The notes beneath the pieces were generated by a model, which ran no database searches, was not told where the DNA came from, and saw nothing but the letters and a program-made list of their open reading frames with translations. A DNA stretch of 43,419 nucleotides, from NCBI GenBank assembly GCA_021295895.1, contig JAGWBM010000037.1:1-43419 (forward strand), written 5' to 3'. Origin of the DNA: Pseudomonadales bacterium. Its GTDB lineage: Bacteria > Pseudomonadota > Gammaproteobacteria > Pseudomonadales > Azotimanducaceae. How positions within the stretch are numbered: position 1 is the stretch's first letter; the number at the start of each line of letters is the position of its first letter. The position numbers and the translations under genes were made by a program. Positions 17,143 through 25,454 of this stretch are shown here, piece after piece.

Positions 17143-19164
17143 CTACGCCACCGGGTGACGGTGCCTCACGACCCGGAACTTGAACTTCCTGTCCGGACTG
17201 AGCTTGGGAAACGGATTGACCCGCAGCTTGTAGTCCGCGGGCACCATTTCCAACTCCAAGTGGCGGGCGACCATGAGAAGGTTGACGACCAACTGCAACT
17301 CGGTCCAGCGCGAACCCAGGCAGGTGTGCGTACCCAGGCCGAAAGGCGCGTAGACGTGCGCTTGCTTGTGTTCTTCCCTCGGCGGCAGAAAGCGGTCGAT
17401 GTCGAACCTGCTCGCGTCCTTGAAGTGTTTCTCCAGGAAGTGGGTCGACGCAAAGGAAATGAGGAGCGTACTGCCTACCGGAATCTCCATTCCCTCGACT
17501 TCGAAGGTGTTCATCGCCGTGCGGTTGTGAGCCGGCACAACGGGATGCAGCCGCAACGTCTCCATGATGACGCGGTGGGTGGCGTCAATGGCTTCCATAC
17601 TCAGGTCCGCCGCAACCGGATCCCCGTTCGCGAACAAGGCATCGGCTTCCGCCGTGACCTGCTCCAGCACGTCCGCATTCGCCAGTAGCTCGTAGACCGC
17701 GAATGCCGTCGCGCTCCCCAGGTAGTGCCCGGCAATGAGGGGCGCGATGAAGGCAAAGCCCAAATCCGTTTCGGGAAGGAATTGCGGATCCGCTTGATGC
17801 AGCGCCATGAGATCGTCCACGAGGTCACGCCGTTTCCCCTCTCGCTGGCCAGGTGTGTGGGTGGCGTGAATGTGGGCATAGAGTTCGAGAATCTTCGCCT
17901 TGTAGCGCTTCATCCGCGGCGTTCGAAGCGTGAACTTCGGCAGCATGCCCATGACATGGACCAGCAATGCCCGGAACTCGAATGCGAGCAGTTCCTCGAC
18001 GACGGCCTGCGACGGCGAGATGCTGGTGCTGAGCTGCGCGATCTGTTCACCGATCAGCCGTTGGCAGGCCATTTCGCCGGGAACCACCTCGCCCACGCCC
18101 CAGTTCTGAAATCCCCTCCGGCAGTAACCGAACAAATCCGCCAACCGGTCTTCCACGACAACGCGCGCGTTCCCCGCTCGTACCGCCTTGCGGAACCGGA
18201 AATGATCGGCCCCGTCCAGGCTGGCAATCGACCGCGCCGTCCCCCACTCCGTTTGGAAGTCGTGCAGATAGTCCTGGGTTCTGAGGTGCAGACGACCCTT
18301 GCGCTGGACCCAACGGTTCACCTCGCCGCCCACCAGGATGATCGGATCCACGCTACCGATCTTGAGGCGGAACGCCGGACCGAGTTGTTCGTACTTCTCG
18401 GCAAAGAACTTGGGGATGTTGCCGGAACGCAATGTCGGCGACCGCAAGAGGTCGAAAATCCCGATACCCGGTATTGGTCGACGCCTAATGGAACGGAGGC
18501 TCTCGGGAGGCGTATAGGAACTACGCACGGCCCGGGCGATGGAACGCCCAATCAGATCCATGCCGCTGAAGAGTTCGATTCGATCCTTGGCCATCTCGAA
18601 CTCCTCCGGTTCCATCATGGCCTCGAACCCACCGCAGTAGTTGACGAGTCCAATGATGGCGACGTCCCGGGGGTCCGGCAGTTCGTCGTCGAATAGCGTT
18701 CGCATGATCCGGCTTCTGATTTCCTCCCCCTGTCTGCCGTCCACCAAGGGGTAGCGACCCGAACGGGCAACCTTGCTCGACAGTGAGAAGAATCCTCCCG
18801 CGTCGTAGTCGAGAATGCCGTAGTCGACCAGACGGTCGAAGGCGGCTTCGCTGATGTCGTCCGCGCGTTGGGCGATTCGTTCAACCCAGTACTGCGAGGT
18901 GTGGACTTCCTGCTCCTGGGCAACCTCCGCCAACGTCGGATCCAGCAACTCGTCGCCTGTCGGGGTCGAATCAACAAGGGTCAATGTCTCGAGATCGGTG
19001 TCGATCTTGTTGTCCAAGGCCAGGTCCATCAACACCGAGCCGGCCAGTGCGCACGACATCCGCCATTCCGGAATGGGGACGACATAGCCGGTATCGTCCT
19101 TAAGCATCAGCAGAAGGATTTCCTCTGCGAATCTCAAGGTCGGTGCTTCGGACATGGGGGGCAT
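17143..19164 (-). CDS. GPP34 domain-cytochrome P450 fusion protein
   Basis: Heme-thiolate monooxygenase with an unusual N-terminal domain. Residues about 8-215 match the GPP34 (Golgi phosphoprotein 3/Vps74) family, which binds anionic membrane lipid in eukaryotes: FAEEILLLMLKDDTGYVV, CALAGSVLMDLALDNKI, VDSTPTGDELLD, VNYCGGFEAM, DLIGRSIARAV. Residues about 225-665 are a P450 with K-helix Glu535-x-x-Arg538 (METLRLHP), the aromatic/PERF region, and heme loop FGLGTHTCLG with Cys615 as the expected ligand. The I-helix reads IAGHYLGSAT, so the usual acid-alcohol pair is absent. There is no fused reductase. Start ATG 19164 or, with better spacing from AGGTGG, 19155. It sits 4 bases after the Rieske gene and 2 before the efflux channel. 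The substrate is unknown. Confidence 0.9.
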   Translation of the reverse strand: MPPMSEAPTLRFAEEILLLMLKDDTGYVVPIPEWRMSCALAGSVLMDLALDNKIDTDLETLTLVDSTPTGDELLDPTLAEVAQEQEVHTSQYWVERIAQRADDISEAAFDRLVDYGILDYDAGGFFSLSSKVARSGRYPLVDGRQGEEIRSRIMRTLFDDELPDPRDVAIIGLVNYCGGFEAMMEPEEFEMAKDRIELFSGMDLIGRSIARAVRSSYTPPESLRSIRRRPIPGIGIFDLLRSPTLRSGNIPKFFAEKYEQLGPAFRLKIGSVDPIILVGGEVNRWVQRKGRLHLRTQDYLHDFQTEWGTARSIASLDGADHFRFRKAVRAGNARVVVEDRLADLFGYCRRGFQNWGVGEVVPGEMACQRLIGEQIAQLSTSISPSQAVVEELLAFEFRALLVHVMGMLPKFTLRTPRMKRYKAKILELYAHIHATHTPGQREGKRRDLVDDLMALHQADPQFLPETDLGFAFIAPLIAGHYLGSATAFAVYELLANADVLEQVTAEADALFANGDPVAADLSMEAIDATHRVIMETLRLHPVVPAHNRTAMNTFEVEGMEIPVGSTLLISFASTHFLEKHFKDASRFDIDRFLPPREEHKQAHVYAPFGLGTHTCLGSRWTELQLVVNLLMVARHLELEMVPADYKLRVNPFPKLSPDRKFKFRVVRHRHPVA

Positions 19165-19168
19165 CCAC

Positions 19169-20239
19169 CTACATCCGGGCCAGCGTCTTCAGCGTTTCCC
19201 CGGCGCCGGTTTGGTTCTCCGGATAGAACTGGGTGCAGTAGCGCCGGAACAGCATGATTTTCCCATCGGCGCTGCTCAGTACCGGTCTCGGCCGGAAGAT
19301 CTTTCGATTCCACACGGGAAGGTCTTGATCGACGTCCTTCACCTGCCGCTCCAGCATCATGTGGTTCATCAGCCTGGCCCGCATTCGTTTCGGGAGAAAA
19401 CCAAGGCCGACGATCGACCGGTTCACGCGACCGGCCTCCTGCACCTGGCTCGCCAACACCAGTTCCATATAGGTGCCGTCCAAGGGCGTCGCGAGAACCC
19501 AGAAACGGGATCGAAGCGGAACCGTGTGCTCGGTGATGTCCACGAAGGAGTAGCCCATACCGTATAGATGCGTAACCGCCGAGACCTCGAATCGGAACTT
19601 CCGGCCCAGGAAGGACCGCTCGCGTTTGAATTCGAAGGCACTCACCAGATGGGCGCCATCCACCGTCACGGCTCCAATCTGATGCACGTCGAAGTACCCG
19701 TGGATGTGGGACAAGTGGGCGATATCGACGGAATTCTCGGTGGTGTACTCGGGATGGGTGGTCAGACGAAAATACCTGAGGCCCACCGGGGTCCACCCAT
19801 CCTCATCGCTTGTATCGTCCGGCAACGTGAAATACGGCGGTTGGCCAGCCGAGCTCCACCAGGCGAAGACCATGCCGTTCATCACCCGCGTTTCGAACAA
19901 CCCCAACCTGGCGTTCTTGGGTGCCGGCGCACTCGGTGTGGCGACGCACTGACCCGACACGTCGTACTCGAAACCGTGAAACGGGCAAACCAGACACCCA
20001 TCCCGCACGATGCCGCCTGTTGTCGGACCGAGGTGCGATCCCAGATGCGGGCAATAGGCATCCGCAACGCAGACGGTGCCTTCGTCGTCGCACCAGGCCA
20101 CGACTTCCTGACCCAGCCATGTCTTCTCGATCAGGGTTTGCTTGCGCAAGGCCTCGCGGCCAGTAACGAAATACCAGCCGTCGGGAAACGGTGCGGTCGG
20201 GAGACGGTCGTCCTGTGCTGTCGACTCTGCGCTGGACAA
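19169..20239 (-). CDS. Rieske non-heme iron oxygenase (KshA/DAF-36-like architecture)
   Basis: Terminal oxygenase that hydroxylates or desaturates a hydrophobic substrate using electrons from a separate reductase. The 356 residues include the Rieske [2Fe-2S] ligands Cys63-x-His65 and Cys85-x2-His88 (YCPHLGSHLG, CPFHGFEYD), and a mononuclear iron motif ENSVDIAHLSHIH with Asp172, His175 and His180. The single-subunit layout resembles sterol and steroid oxygenases, but class alone does not give the substrate. The start is odd: TTG 20239 follows a strong AAGGAGG (20259-20253) by 13 bases, while CTG 20245 is 7 bases away. First gene of the P450/RND operon. No ferredoxin reductase is encoded nearby. 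Confidence 0.9.
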   Translation of the reverse strand: MSSAESTAQDDRLPTAPFPDGWYFVTGREALRKQTLIEKTWLGQEVVAWCDDEGTVCVADAYCPHLGSHLGPTTGGIVRDGCLVCPFHGFEYDVSGQCVATPSAPAPKNARLGLFETRVMNGMVFAWWSSAGQPPYFTLPDDTSDEDGWTPVGLRYFRLTTHPEYTTENSVDIAHLSHIHGYFDVHQIGAVTVDGAHLVSAFEFKRERSFLGRKFRFEVSAVTHLYGMGYSFVDITEHTVPLRSRFWVLATPLDGTYMELVLASQVQEAGRVNRSIVGLGFLPKRMRARLMNHMMLERQVKDVDQDLPVWNRKIFRPRPVLSSADGKIMLFRRYCTQFYPENQTGAGETLKTLARM

Positions 20240-20271
20240 AGACAGAATTCCCCCTCCTTAGGTGGCTTTCG

Positions 20272-20280
20272 ACTGTACCA
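20272..20280 (-). promoter_or_regulatory. Extended -10 promoter candidate for the Rieske-P450-RND operon
   Basis: On the minus strand TGG-TACAGT (20280-20272) is an extended -10 element. No good -35 is seen at the right distance. Transcription would begin roughly 25 bases before the Rieske start and would make the operon separable from the two genes upstream. Confidence 0.35.
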
Positions 20281-20325
20281 GAGAGCCCGTGGCGTCGCAC
20301 GAGCCGCCACGACCCCCAACTATCC

Positions 20326-21240
20326 CTATCGAGACGCGTCTAGCGTGAACGCCCCCACGTCCGCCGACATCACGTCGCGATTCTCGTTGACGAGGCGAAG
20401 CGTCGCCGCATCGTCCCACGTCACGGCTTCCAACTGCTTCACGACGTTGCGGTCCAGGTCGAGTCGCCATGCCTTGCCCGACAACCAGTCGTCGCCAACG
20501 GCCGGCTTGTCGAAGATCCACAGCGCATCGTAGGTCGATACGGCGAGTCTCGACCCGTCGGGCGACAGGTCGGCGCCTGTCGCGCGAAAGATGTCATCGT
20601 GCGTACCCACCAATGTCAGCACGTTTTCGCGGTCCGTAAACGCCGTGTCCAGTCGATAGAGCTTCGCCCCCGCCTCGAAACTCCTAATCTCACCCGGCTG
20701 GCGGTGTTTCGTGATGAAGTAGAGCTTGGCGTCGGCGACGAACACGGCTTCGCAGTCGAAGTGCCATTGCTTCGCCGGATAGCTTTCCTGGTCCGGGTAG
20801 CGGATTGGCAGAAACTTGAGCGTACGCATCCGCGGAATCGCCAAGGGATCCGGCTCGTTGACCACGTAGACGCCCAGATCCCGCCGCGCGTTGCCGTTAT
20901 TGCCCACGTCGGCGATAAAGAGCACGCTGTCGGCGAGCGCGATGTCCTCCCAGTCGAAGTTCCAGGCGTTGTCGATCGCATGCCCCGGCCAGTCCGCCTC
21001 CGACACGCGTATGAACGGTGGCCAGACCACGGCCGAGTCCGCATCGAGGGCGAACAGGCGTGCCCCGTCGCCGCTGTCGTTGTGCACCCAATAGAATTCG
21101 CCCAGGGTAGACTTCTCGATGCCACTGATTTCACCGAGCGCCTCGTGCTCGACGCGACCGACGATCTCGACGGCGTCGGCCGCGGACAACGGGAAGCCGC
21201 AAAGGACGATGCATGCTGCCAAGGCGCGCGCGGCCAACAT
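20326..21240 (-). CDS. Secreted propeller-like protein of unknown function
   Basis: No specific function is recognised. The 304-residue product has a signal peptide (MLAARALAACIVLCGFPLSA, cleavage near ADA). The mature part has repeated motifs typical of a beta-propeller-like family of uncharacterised secreted proteins: GEISGIEKS, FYWVHNDSGDGARLFALD, NFDWEDIALADSVLFIADVG, TGADLSPDGSRLAVSTYDAL. ATG 21240 is chosen for the signal peptide and lies five bases after the preceding gene; the open frame upstream overlaps that gene. It probably acts in the periplasm or outside the cell. It is 86 bases ahead of the Rieske gene on the same strand, so co-transcription is possible. Confidence 0.7.
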   Translation of the reverse strand: MLAARALAACIVLCGFPLSAADAVEIVGRVEHEALGEISGIEKSTLGEFYWVHNDSGDGARLFALDADSAVVWPPFIRVSEADWPGHAIDNAWNFDWEDIALADSVLFIADVGNNGNARRDLGVYVVNEPDPLAIPRMRTLKFLPIRYPDQESYPAKQWHFDCEAVFVADAKLYFITKHRQPGEIRSFEAGAKLYRLDTAFTDRENVLTLVGTHDDIFRATGADLSPDGSRLAVSTYDALWIFDKPAVGDDWLSGKAWRLDLDRNVVKQLEAVTWDDAATLRLVNENRDVMSADVGAFTLDASR

Positions 21241-21245
21241 CGGAT

Positions 21246-21752
21246 TCAACCTTCGAGGGTGTAGCGGATCATCACCCGCGAACCGTCCACGAGCCCGTCC
21301 TTGAACGCCTGGCCCCATCGACCCCAACCGGTTGACGCGTATTTCTCGCCCATTGCCGCCAACACGAGAGCGTGTTTTTCCCCGTCGGACTCGATGGACG
21401 CCGTTGCCATGAACTCGGGCGCCTTCCGGAACGCACCGTCGGACTGCGTCCACACCCCGAAGTCACCGACCCATAGCCGCGCCTTGGTCAATCCCTTGCC
21501 CACCGCCCTGGCCCGCCAGGTTTCCGGCGGCGTGACGACAAATACGTCGCCGTCGTGGTGTGAGAACCAGATCTCCGCCTTGCAGCGGCTCTCCTCGCCG
21601 TTGCTCTTGATGGGGGTGATATAGACGAGTTGCGACGTCTCGAGTTTGTCCGATGGCGTCGCCCCGGCTTCCTCCGCGAACGCCGTACGTGCCAGGAATG
21701 GGATCGTCGGCGCAATCGCGAGGCCGAGGACAAGGTCTCTGCGGGTTGTCAT
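21246..21752 (-). CDS. Tat-exported protein, possible split-barrel fold, function unknown
   Basis: The 168-residue product begins TTRRDLVLGLAIAPTIPF with cleavage near AFA, a twin-arginine signal that implies export of a folded, perhaps cofactor-bound protein. The mature region (LVYITPIKSNGEESRCKAEI, GDVFVVTPPETWRARAVGKG, ARLWVGDFG, FMATASIES) vaguely recalls FMN-binding split-barrel or DUF385-like proteins; I would not assign an activity. ATG 21752 has GGAG six bases upstream. The propeller-like gene follows after five bases, so the two are probably co-translated. A possible promoter lies at 21788-21816. Confidence 0.65.
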   Translation of the reverse strand: MTTRRDLVLGLAIAPTIPFLARTAFAEEAGATPSDKLETSQLVYITPIKSNGEESRCKAEIWFSHHDGDVFVVTPPETWRARAVGKGLTKARLWVGDFGVWTQSDGAFRKAPEFMATASIESDGEKHALVLAAMGEKYASTGWGRWGQAFKDGLVDGSRVMIRYTLEG

Positions 21753-21787
21753 GGGTTCTCCTGCTGTCGCAAGCGTGTCGAGCAGGC

Positions 21788-21816
21788 GTTGTAAACCATA
21801 ACGGGGCCAGGGACAA
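21788..21816 (-). promoter_or_regulatory. Weak sigma70-type promoter candidate for the 21752-20326 gene pair
   Basis: Minus strand: TTGTCC (21816-21811), a 17-base spacer and TACAAC (21793-21788), each 4 of 6 to consensus, about 36 bases before the ATG. Confidence 0.3.
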
Positions 21817-21897
21817 GGACGCGGGTCTACGCAGGTCGCGCACGGGTCACACAACGGCTTACCTGTCCCTCTCGCCCGCGTGGCGCTCGATACAGCA

Positions 21898-22020
21898 CGG
21901 GCGAGGGCAAGCCCTAGGGACCTACGCGGCACAGACGCGTAGGGACGACCCTTGTGGTCGCCCGCAAGTTCATCGTGCCGACGATCCGCCGGACGCGGGC
22001 GAGTCCGTCCCGCCCCTACG
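21898..22020. repeat. Cluster of diverged palindromic repeat units
   Basis: Three units related to the dispersed repeat lie in alternating orientation: minus-strand at 21898-21926 (GGGCGAGGGCAAGCCCTAGG on the plus strand), plus-strand at 21939-21966 (GTAGGGACGACCCTTGTGG continuing TCGCCCGC), and minus-strand at 21995-22020 (ending CCGCCCCTACG). Head-to-head and tail-to-tail REP units are the hallmark of BIME-like clusters. Confidence 0.5.
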
Positions 22021-22053
22021 ACGAGGCACTTGGCAGCGTCAGCGGGCGACGCC

Positions 22054-22857
22054 CTAGGCCGACTCGGCTCCCTGGGTGTCCCCGTCGTCACCGCCGCTCT
22101 GATCACCCAAGAGCCGGTTCATGGTCTCCATCAGGTTGATCGGCAACGGGAACACGATGGTCGACGACTTCTCGCCGGCGATCTCGGTGAGCGTCTGCAG
22201 ATAGCGCAACTGCATCGATCCCGTCTCGCTGGACAACCGCGCCGCGGCTGCCGTCAAGCGCTCGGCGGCTTCGAACTCGCCGTCGGCGTGGATGACCTTG
22301 GCGCGTCGTTCCCGTTCGGCCTCGGCCTGCTTGGCGATGGCGCGGATCATGCTCTCGTCGATGTCGACGTGCTTGATCTCGACGCTCGCGACCTTGATGC
22401 CCCACTGATCGGTCTGCTGGTCGAGGATGGTCTGGATGTTCTGGTTCAGCCGCTCCCGTTCCGCGAGCAGTTCGTCGAGTTCGTGTTGGCCGAGAACCGA
22501 TCGCAACGTGGTTTGGGCGAGTTGGCCGACGGCCTCGATGTAGTTCTCCACGTTGAGTACGGCGTGGTCGGGATCGAGCACCTTGAAATAAAGCACCGCG
22601 TTGACCTTGACGGAGACGTTGTCCCGGGTGATGAGATCCTGGGACGGTACGTCCATGACGATGGTTCGAAGGTCCACCCTCACCATCGACTGCAAGACCG
22701 GGATGATGATGATGAGGCCCGGTCCCTTGACGCGCTGGAAACGGCCTAGCAGGAACACCACCGCCCGTTCGTACTCGCGCAGCACGCGGAACGCGCTCGC
22801 AAGAATGGCGACAATCGCCCCAACGATTATGACTAGGAATATCGTATTGGTAATCAT
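22054..22857 (-). CDS. Slipin (stomatin-like SPFH/Band 7 protein)
   Basis: Membrane-anchored SPFH protein that forms oligomeric membrane domains. The 267 residues have an N-terminal membrane segment (about 4-24), the SPFH domain ([45 protein letters not shown]-type [14 protein letters not shown]), a helical region rich in Ala, Glu and Arg ([20 protein letters not shown]), and a short acidic tail. It starts two bases after the nfeD stop. Slipin and NfeD partner throughout bacteria and archaea; in Pyrococcus the NfeD homologue cleaves the slipin C-terminus. Confidence 0.92.
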   Translation of the reverse strand: MITNTIFLVIIVGAIVAILASAFRVLREYERAVVFLLGRFQRVKGPGLIIIIPVLQSMVRVDLRTIVMDVPSQDLITRDNVSVKVNAVLYFKVLDPDHAVLNVENYIEAVGQLAQTTLRSVLGQHELDELLAERERLNQNIQTILDQQTDQWGIKVASVEIKHVDIDESMIRAIAKQAEAERERRAKVIHADGEFEAAERLTAAAARLSSETGSMQLRYLQTLTEIAGEKSSTIVFPLPINLMETMNRLLGDQSGGDDGDTQGAESA

Positions 22858-22859
22858 GA

Positions 22860-24296
22860 TCAGTCCCCTTCCGGCTGATTAGCTTCAACGTTTACGGTCA
22901 AGCCGTCGATCCCGGTGATCGTGACCCGGCTGTCCTTCTCGAAGGCCACGTCCGGATCGCCTTCGGCTTGCCAGACTTCGCCGAACGCCCGCACCCGGCC
23001 CTTGCCCTGGAAGTCCTCGACGACCTCCGCGCGTCCGCCGACCATGCTCTCCTTGCCCGACGCGGACTTCGCGCGACGGGCCCGCACGGCGGCACCGAGG
23101 ACGAACACCATGACGCCCACCGACAGCGCGGCGACGGCGGCAATGACCGGCTTCGAAATCTGGTAGGCGGGCAGATCCGTGTCCATGAGGATGATGGCCC
23201 CCACGACGAAGGCGATGACGCCGCCGACGCCGAACACCCCGAAACTCGGTGTGAACGCCTCTGCTGCGAGCAAGGCGATGCCGACGATGATCAGCGCCAA
23301 TCCCGCGTAGTTGATGGGCAGCATCTGCAGGGCGAAGGCACCGAGCAGCAGGCAGATGATTCCGGTCACCGCGCCAACGCCGATGCCCGGGCTGTAGAAC
23401 TCGAGCACGAGACCGTAGAAGCCGATCATCAGCAGGATCAAGGCGACATTGGGGTCCGTGAGAATGCCGAGCAACTCGTAGCGCCAGTCGGGTGAGATGA
23501 ACTCGATGTGGGCATTGCTCGACGAGATGGTGACATCGACGCCGCCGGCGTTCACGGTACGGCCATCCACGGCCTCGAGCAGTTCCGTCAGACTCGCGGC
23601 AACGAGGTCGATCACGTTCATCTCGAGCGCTTCCGTGGCGGTCAGGTTGGCCGCGTCGCGCACCGTCGCCTCGGCCCATTCGGCATTACGCCCGCGCAAC
23701 TCGGCGAGTCCCTTGATGTACGAGACTGCATCGTTGACCACCTTGCGTTCCATGGCCGAGCCCGAGGGTTCCTTGTCCTGGTGTTCCGGTTCCGCGTCCG
23801 ACGGTTCTTCGCTGCCTGACTCGTCGCCATCGGGCTTTCCTTCGTCGTCGGGCGGCTGCGGTGCCGTTGGGATCGGCAGTGGAGAGTCCTCACCGCCGAG
23901 ATTAACCGGCGTCGAGGATCCGATGTTGGTCGCCGGCGCCATGGCCGCGATATGGCTCGCGTACATGATGTAGGTTCCGGCACTGGCGGCACGCGATCCG
24001 TTCGGGGCCACGTAGGTGGCGACGGGCACCCGGGAGGCGAGGATCGCCTTGATCATGTCCCGCATGGACTTGTCGAGCCCGCCGGGGGTGTCCAAACGCA
24101 AAACCAGGAGGTCGATTCCTTCCTCGCCCGCCTGCTCCAGGGCTCGAATGAAGTAGTCGGAGGACGCGGGGCCGATGGCACCCTCGAGTTCCACGACGCG
24201 GACCTCGGGAGACGTCGCGTCGGTGCCGTTGTCCGCCAAGACCACGGCACCCGCGGCCAGTGCCAACGCAAAGGCGAATCTCAATCTTGATCGCAC
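22860..24296 (-). CDS. NfeD membrane-bound serine protease (ClpP-like + NfeD)
   Basis: Membrane protease partnered with stomatin-like proteins. The 478-residue product has a signal or anchor ([20 protein letters not shown]) and a ClpP-fold domain with [13 protein letters not shown] and nucleophile Ser105 in [13 protein letters not shown]. Lys185 in [16 protein letters not shown] is the likely general base. Between them is an acidic, low-complexity insertion (about 138-181). Then come several membrane helices (about 275-410) and a C-terminal NfeD OB fold ([20 protein letters not shown]). GTG 24296 has GGAGG five bases upstream; the frame open to 24407 lies in the cysK-like gene. It is 13 bases after that gene. 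Confidence 0.9.
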   Translation of the reverse strand: MRSRLRFAFALALAAGAVVLADNGTDATSPEVRVVELEGAIGPASSDYFIRALEQAGEEGIDLLVLRLDTPGGLDKSMRDMIKAILASRVPVATYVAPNGSRAASAGTYIMYASHIAAMAPATNIGSSTPVNLGGEDSPLPIPTAPQPPDDEGKPDGDESGSEEPSDAEPEHQDKEPSGSAMERKVVNDAVSYIKGLAELRGRNAEWAEATVRDAANLTATEALEMNVIDLVAASLTELLEAVDGRTVNAGGVDVTISSSNAHIEFISPDWRYELLGILTDPNVALILLMIGFYGLVLEFYSPGIGVGAVTGIICLLLGAFALQMLPINYAGLALIIVGIALLAAEAFTPSFGVFGVGGVIAFVVGAIILMDTDLPAYQISKPVIAAVAALSVGVMVFVLGAAVRARRAKSASGKESMVGGRAEVVEDFQGKGRVRAFGEVWQAEGDPDVAFEKDSRVTITGIDGLTVNVEANQPEGD

Positions 24297-24309
24297 GGCA
24301 TCCTCCCGT

Positions 24310-25287
24310 TCAATCGGGCGACAGACCCCGTTCCGCCAGCCATCTCCGGTTGAACAGCCGGGACTGATACTTGGCCCCACTATCGCACAGCATGGTGACG
24401 ATGACATGCCCCGGCCCCAGATCTCGCGCGACCTTTGCGGCGCCGCACAGGTTGATACCCGTGCTGGACCCGAAGAACCACCCCTCTTCGCGCAACAGCC
24501 GGTAGACGAGCGTCACCATCTCCTGGTCGGGGACCTGCACGGCATCGTCCACCGGTGTTCCCTGCAGGTTGTCGGTGGCACGGCTGCTCCCGATGCCTTC
24601 CGTGATCGACGGGCCTTCGCTCATCGTCAGTTGGCCCGTCGTGATGTAGCTGTAGAGAGCGCTACCCATGCAGTCGGCCAAGATCGTCCGGATGGCGGGA
24701 TTGCGTTCCTTGAGGAACGTCGCGACACCGCCAAGCGTCCCACCCGTTCCCACCGAGGAAACAAAGGCGTCCACCTTGCCATCGGTCTGGTCCCAGATCT
24801 CGGGCCCGGTGGACGCATAGTGGGCAAGGCGGTTGGCGGTGTTGTCGAACTGGTTGGCCCAAACGCCATTGGACAAGCCCGCCGCGTACCGGCCCGCTTG
24901 CTTCTGGTAGTTCATATCGTCGGCGTACGGCGCTTTCGGTACCGCACGCACCTCGGCACCGAGGGTCCTCAGCAGGTCGATTTTCTCCGGCGACTGGTCG
25001 TCGGGAATGTAGATGACGCACGGGTAGCCCCGCGCGTTGCAGATGTGGGCAAGACCGATGCCGGTATTGCCCGCGGTGCCTTCGACGACCGTGCCACCGG
25101 GGCCGAGCGCGCCGCTCTTCTCGTGCTCGCGGATGATCCACAGGGCGGCACGGTCCTTGACGGACCCGCCCGGGTTCAGGAACTCCGCCTTGCCGAGGAT
25201 CTCGCAGCCGGTCTCTTCCGAAAGCCGGTTCATGCGAATCAGCGGCGTGTTGCCGACGGCGGCGGCGAAGTCAGCGGTTGTCACCAT
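24310..25287 (-). CDS. PLP-dependent cysteine synthase family protein
   Basis: Fold-type II PLP enzyme of the cysteine synthase/cystathionine beta-synthase family; it either makes cysteine from O-acetylserine or breaks it down. In the 325 residues, Lys44 in LNPGGSVKDRAAL is the Schiff-base lysine, EGTAGNTGIGLA is the substrate loop, SSVGTGGTLGG binds the PLP phosphate, and FGSSTGINLCGA lies near the pyridine end. The long form with RRWLAERGL at the C-terminus resembles the Cds1-like branch as much as CysK, so the direction of reaction is open. ATG 25287 is the family start (MVTTADFAAAVGNTPLIRM). It leads an operon with nfeD and slipin. Confidence 0.88.
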   Translation of the reverse strand: MVTTADFAAAVGNTPLIRMNRLSEETGCEILGKAEFLNPGGSVKDRAALWIIREHEKSGALGPGGTVVEGTAGNTGIGLAHICNARGYPCVIYIPDDQSPEKIDLLRTLGAEVRAVPKAPYADDMNYQKQAGRYAAGLSNGVWANQFDNTANRLAHYASTGPEIWDQTDGKVDAFVSSVGTGGTLGGVATFLKERNPAIRTILADCMGSALYSYITTGQLTMSEGPSITEGIGSSRATDNLQGTPVDDAVQVPDQEMVTLVYRLLREEGWFFGSSTGINLCGAAKVARDLGPGHVIVTMLCDSGAKYQSRLFNRRWLAERGLSPD

Positions 25288-25392
25288 CTCGAGTAGTTTC
25301 CCCGGTTGTCTTGACTGCGCCTTTGGATCGGCACGTAAGGGGACGTGAGTTTGTCGACTCGCCGTCAAGCCGGCAAGTGCCGCGCGCGGGAC

Positions 25393-25398
25393 TATACT
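25393..25398 (+). promoter_or_regulatory. Possible -10 element for the serine hydrolase gene
   Basis: TATACT, 5 of 6 to consensus, 57 bases before the GTG at 25455 in the divergent spacer with the cysteine synthase-like gene. No acceptable -35 is seen at 16-18 bases. Confidence 0.25.
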
Positions 25399-25454
25399 GC
25401 CAACTCGTGGTTATATCGTTTCGCCGTCCGGCGTTTGTTCGATAGGAGAGGCGC

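Larger units (their letters stand above)
21753..22053. other. Spacer between the slipin gene and the Tat-protein gene
   Basis: About 300 bases with no gene. The half next to the Tat-protein gene holds a promoter candidate (21788-21816); the half next to slipin holds several diverged palindromic repeat units (21898-22020). Confidence 0.5.

Noticed and set aside
17143-19164. P450 and GPP34 as two adjacent genes wrongly merged
   Set aside because: The frame is continuous with no internal stop, no ribosome-binding site with start at the boundary, and sensible linker sequence.
22021-22053. Part of a mobile element with its own transposase
   Set aside because: Only short repeat units are present; no transposase or integrase motif was found anywhere in the window.
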